From NCBI GenBank assembly GCA_029817715.1, contig JARUPY010000165.1, positions 124,001-188,000 on the forward strand: DNA of 64,000 nt, read 5' to 3'. Below, one piece after another: positions 60,430-64,000 of this stretch. The notes beneath the pieces were generated by a model. The model ran no database searches. It saw only the letters and a program-made list of their open reading frames with translations, and was not told where the DNA came from. Position 1 is the stretch's first letter; each line of letters starts with the position of its first letter. The DNA is from Melastoma dodecandrum. Lineage: Eukaryota > Streptophyta > Magnoliopsida > Myrtales > Melastomataceae. The translations under genes and the position numbers were made by a program.

Positions 60430-62590
60430 GCGACCACATACAATTCCCTGTGAGTCCAATTGCCAAATATTTCCGACGTGGTCCGTTTCCTACGCGAACA
60501 GCTAGGGTCCGAATAAAATATGGAATCAATATTATATGGTCGTTATCAAGACAAGTTCTTGAACGGGGCTTGTTGATTTTGAAAATATTTTCGGATTGAT
60601 GGTTCTTATATGTCAAGTTTGAGATTGTTTCAAAGGAGAAATTGAAACTGTATTTAATAGCGTCGGTTTTAAAAAGTTTATAACATAATACATATTTGAT
60701 CTATTCGAAATATGTCTTGATACTAATTATATAATACCAGTTCCAATGAGTTTTGGATTTCATCCTAAACAAATGCTCACATCAACATGTTAAAAGTGAT
60801 TGTGAGAAAATATCGATTAAGGTACTATAAAAAGACAGAATTTAAAAATCTTATTTTTGAAGCAACTTAATATTTCGCGAGTCATGATGACAATCTGTCA
60901 ATGTACAATGAAAAGGGAAATGGACAATACTTTTTTTTTAAAAAAAAAGTGTACGTGGGTTTTAGAGCCCTTAGCCATGATCCTCGTGAAGAACGATTAA
61001 TTAAGGAGGGGAGGTGGGAATCTTTATATTTATTTGTTTATTTAAAGGGTGGTAAAGACAGAGACTGATCCAAAATCCCTCCGACCAAGACGTTCCCGGA
61101 AACCTAAGACAAAAGGAAATATATAGAAACAACGATGAAAGTGAAAAAAGAAGAGATGCCTGCAGCACACGTTCCTATTATTTTAATTTTCAATTCCACC
61201 TTTTTAGATCCGTAATGATTAAGTAAGTCCTAATCTTTTTGACCGATTTAAATTAGCAAAGTCCAATGCACACGCCGGAAGACTACATTGAAAATGTAAA
61301 AAGAAAAAAAAAACATTCATGATTTTTTTTTCTTTTTAATGATACCACCCAAAAACTAAATAAGTTCTTCTTTTATTTTAAAATTATAAAATTATATTAA
61401 ATGACATTAATAATTAAAATTTTACTATTTATATCTCTTCGTTACGTCTTCATCCCGTTTACACAACACTTATAAAAAAAAAATGGGGAATAAAACGAGG
61501 GACGTTGTGGTTGGTAAATAACATGGCCAGAAATAACAACAACAACAACAAAGAAACTCTTATGTGCGAAACTCACCTAGAATTTGTTATCTGAAATCAT
61601 TAATTACTTCTCATTCCAACGCGATAAAACAAAATCAAACTTTTCATTTTTCTCAGGCCAAATGACTTCTTCATACACAGAATCTTAGAAAAGTAATCCT
61701 TGTGGGTTTTGTTAACAGGTGTAGTAGTTATGACATCGGTGATATAAATAGCAAAAATTTAATTATTATTATTTTATAATTTATAAAAAATACTAAATTT
61801 AAAGCACATATCTTGAACACCGGTTAACAAAATCCTTTTTATAGTTATGTTAACGTTGCTGTTCGCTTATATATTTTAAAAGAAAAGAGCCTTTATGTCT
61901 AATCGACACACTTACTATATTTTTGGATAGACCAACCAACCTTATCATCACCGCTTGAAATTAAAAAAAAGAAAAAAACCCGTAAAAATTCTAAAAAACA
62001 AAAAAGATCTTAATAAGAAGATGATTATGGTATTTAGAAAGTTGAATCATTTGGTAATCACGTCACCCTCACCAATAACCCTGAACAAAAAGTAAGTGGG
62101 GGGTGGGGGAGGAGGATAAGGATTGATAGAGAAGATTGAAATCAATAATTAGAGTCTCAGTTTTCCTTTTTTAATTTAAATTTTAAGACAAGGATGAAGA
62201 AGTTGTTAAGGTCAATACGAAGGGAGGAGAGTGATGGTTCGTTCATAGATGGGGATGTAAATGATCTTCGAGAACCGTTTTCTATTCTGAGTCTTAAAAT
62301 TATTATTAAAATAAAACCATTCGTGAGTGCATATCACAGGCTCTGCTCGGCTCGTTTACCCCTCTGTATTCACAAGGCATCCATCATACACGTGAGCAGA
62401 GCAGAACAGCTGGTGTTCACTCCAAACTAAATCTCCCTTCACTTCACTTCACTTACCCTCCAATCAATGTAATAATAATTAACTGTCAAAGAAAGATACA
62501 ACTCCAAATCCTGATCATCCCTCTATCTCCCCCCCTTCTCTCTCTCTCTCTACAACTCCATCTTCTTCTTCTTCTTCTTCGTCATCATCC
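60430..62590. other. intergenic and promoter region of the BRI1-like gene
   Basis: AT-rich with poly-A/T runs and an (AAC)n run near 61535. The last 130 bases (about 62450-62590) are C/T-rich, as expected for a 5' leader. No separate gene supported. Confidence 0.5.
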
Positions 62591-62594
62591 AATA

Positions 62595-62672
62595 ATGGAA
62601 GCACCACAACTACAACTACAACAGCAACAGCAACAACTCCACCTCCTCCTCCTCTTCCTCTTCTTCTTCTAA
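62595..62672 (+). CDS. uORF in the leader of the BRI1-like gene
   Basis: ATG at 62595, 25 codons (Gln-rich then Leu/Phe-rich), stop TAA at 62670-62672. It ends 77 bases before the main start at 62750 and is in a different frame. Such uORFs can lower translation of the main ORF; no conservation can be checked here. It exists only if the transcript starts upstream of 62595. Confidence 0.35.
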   Translation: MEAPQLQLQQQQQQLHLLLLFLFFF

Positions 62673-62749
62673 TCCCCATCACCTTGACACCACCACCACC
62701 CTCTCCCTCTCTCCAGAAAGAGAGAAACACACAAAAAGAAAAGAAAACG

Positions 62750-64000
62750 ATGAAACCTTCCTCCTCCTTCTTCATCATCTCCTCCTTCTTCCTCATCTCT
62801 ATCTTCCCCAGTACTGCTGCTGCTACTGCTACTACTACTACAACAGCAGCAGAAGCAGCACATCGACTCCTCCTTTCCTTTAAGTCATCCCTCCCTGACC
62901 CTTCTCTCCTCAGCGACTGGTCCCCTTCCACCCCTCTCTGTTCCTTCTCCTTCCTCTCCTGCCTCAACTCCTCCTCCTCCTTCTCCTTCGCCCTCAACCT
63001 CTCCGGCCTCAACCTCTCCCTCCCCTTCTCCTCCAGCTCCACCTTCCTCCTCCCACTTCCAGGCCTCCTCGCTCTCTCCCTCTCCCGCTCCTCTCTCCTC
63101 CCCTCCCCCTTCCCTCCCTCCCCCTTCCCCTGCTCCCCCTCCCTCTCCTCCCTCGACCTCTCCCACAACTCCCTCCCCTCCTCTCTCCCCGACCTCCACT
63201 CCATCTTCCTCTCCTGCCCTGGCCTCAAGTACTTCAACTTCTCCTCCAACCCCATCTCGACCGCCCCCTCCTACCAACCCCCCGCCACCCATGCTTCTCT
63301 TTCTAACTCCACCGCCCTCCAGGTTCTGGACTTGTCGAATTGCAGGATTTCTGGCGGGGGTATCGTGGCTTGGATCTCCGAGACGGTCGGTTGTGGCCAG
63401 CTGTCGTACCTGTCGCTCCGAGGTAACGCCGCAAGCGACTCCGGGGACTTGGATTTCTCCGGGTGCAGCAACCTCAAATTTCTGGATATCTCAAACAATA
63501 ATTTCTCGGCCACAGAGTTGTCATTTGGCGAGTCTGGGTGTTTGAGCTTGGAGCACCTGGATATTTCGTCGAACAGGTTCCCCGGCGACGTTGGGAGTTG
63601 GGTCTCTGGCTGTTCTCAGCTGCAGCTATTGAATCTCTCCAGCAACCGTTTCTCTGGCCCGGTTCAGTCCTTCCCCGTAAAGGCCCTGAAGTTTCTTTAT
63701 CTGGACAACAATGGGTTCCAAGGTGAGTTGCCTTCGCATCTCGCAGATGCCTGCCATGGCCTCATCGAGCTCGATCTCTCTCACAATCACTTATCCGGCT
63801 CGATCCCTTTCTACTTTGGGTCGTGCTCTGTCCTGGAATCCCTGGATGTATCCAATAATAAGTTCTCCGGCGAGTTGCCCTCGGCCGTGTTTGCGAAGAT
63901 GACTGGATTGAGGAAACTGAATCTGGGGTTCAACAATTTTGAGGGGAAGATGGACGATTATTGGTCTGTGTTGACTGGTTTAGAGACTTTGGATCTGAGT
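62750..64000 (+). CDS. BRI1: BRI1-like brassinosteroid receptor kinase, N-terminal part
   Basis: Open for all 417 codons from the ATG at 62750 to the window edge with no intron, as in BRI1, which is intronless and about 1200 residues long. Residues 1-25 are a signal peptide (SFFIISSFFLISIF), then an LRR N-terminal cap with 'LLLSFKSSLPDPSLLSDW' and a Cys pair 'LCSFSFLSC'. Tandem LRRs follow from about residue 80. Matches to BRI1 include 'LQVLDLSNCRISGGGIVAWI', 'NLKFLDISNNNFS', 'LEHLDISSNRFPGD', 'LNLSSNRFSGP', 'FYFGSCSVLESLDVSNNKFS' and 'GELPSAVFAKMTGLRKLNL'. The protein should sit in the plasma membrane and bind brassinosteroid outside. The island domain, membrane helix and kinase lie beyond the window. 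Codons up to about residue 175 end almost only in C and the protein there is Ser/Leu/Pro-rich. A BRL paralogue is possible. Confidence 0.9.
   Translation, partial: MKPSSSFFIISSFFLISIFPSTAAATATTTTTAAEAAHRLLLSFKSSLPDPSLLSDWSPSTPLCSFSFLSCLNSSSSFSFALNLSGLNLSLPFSSSSTFLLPLPGLLALSLSRSSLLPSPFPPSPFPCSPSLSSLDLSHNSLPSSLPDLHSIFLSCPGLKYFNFSSNPISTAPSYQPPATHASLSNSTALQVLDLSNCRISGGGIVAWISETVGCGQLSYLSLRGNAASDSGDLDFSGCSNLKFLDISNNNFSATELSFGESGCLSLEHLDISSNRFPGDVGSWVSGCSQLQLLNLSSNRFSGPVQSFPVKALKFLYLDNNGFQGELPSHLADACHGLIELDLSHNHLSGSIPFYFGSCSVLESLDVSNNKFSGELPSAVFAKMTGLRKLNLGFNNFEGKMDDYWSVLTGLETLDLS

Noticed and set aside
62515..63255. 246-codon minus-strand ORF, Glu/Arg/Gly-rich
   Set aside because: Exact antisense of the pyrimidine-rich start of the BRI1-like gene; low complexity, no domain.
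62885..63292. 135-codon Gly/Glu-rich minus-strand ORF
   Set aside because: Another antisense shadow of the same C/T-rich coding stretch.

Overview
This is nuclear DNA from a flowering plant, most likely a eudicot. Three spliced or partly visible plant genes sit in AT-rich intergenic sequence packed with plant retroelements: an ERF transcription factor, a UDP-xylose-type nucleotide-sugar transporter, and the 5' end of a BRI1-like receptor kinase. I see no bacterial operons, no CRISPR array and no rRNA or tRNA gene. I cannot name the species.

Layout. 1-3814 is a collapsed Sirevirus-like Ty1/copia element on the minus strand (LTR piece, poly-purine tracts, env-like remnant, second partial LTR). 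3835-5480 holds scattered pieces of a papain-like cysteine protease pseudogene, with a TATA box and a possible frameshifted membrane micropeptide between them. 6016-24567 is the dominant feature: a three-LTR tandem Sirevirus-like element (LTR-internal-LTR-internal-LTR, each LTR 2112 bp) on the minus strand, flanked by one 5-bp target-site duplication (GAAAA). Its left internal region has gag, full pol and an env-like ORF. Its right internal region is nearly identical but lacks exactly 1858 bp of pol. 24573-30990 is mostly AT-rich intergenic DNA with an inverted pair of TRIM-like elements. 31176-32194 is the ERF gene. 33543-40020 is an older Sirevirus-like relic split by a Ty3/gypsy relic, with a local duplication. 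40557-45329 contains a tRNA-type SINE, a solo LTR with perfect TSDs inside a fold-back element, and a Mutator-type MITE with a 9-bp TSD. 46489-49484 is the transporter gene. 49485-62500 is intergenic DNA with SINEs, a second MITE and gypsy-like LTR debris. 62595-64000 is the BRI1-like gene with a small uORF, running off the right edge.

The host genes are functionally separate: transcriptional regulation, Golgi sugar import for cell-wall synthesis, and brassinosteroid perception. The retroelement parts do work together. Gag, protease-integrase-RT-RNase H, the primer-binding site and the poly-purine tracts form a complete replication cassette in the left unit. The right unit keeps the cis-signals and gag, so it could only move in trans. 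The most notable observations are the tandem element with its deleted second unit, the conserved in-frame UAA between gag and pol, and four env-like ORF copies of different age.
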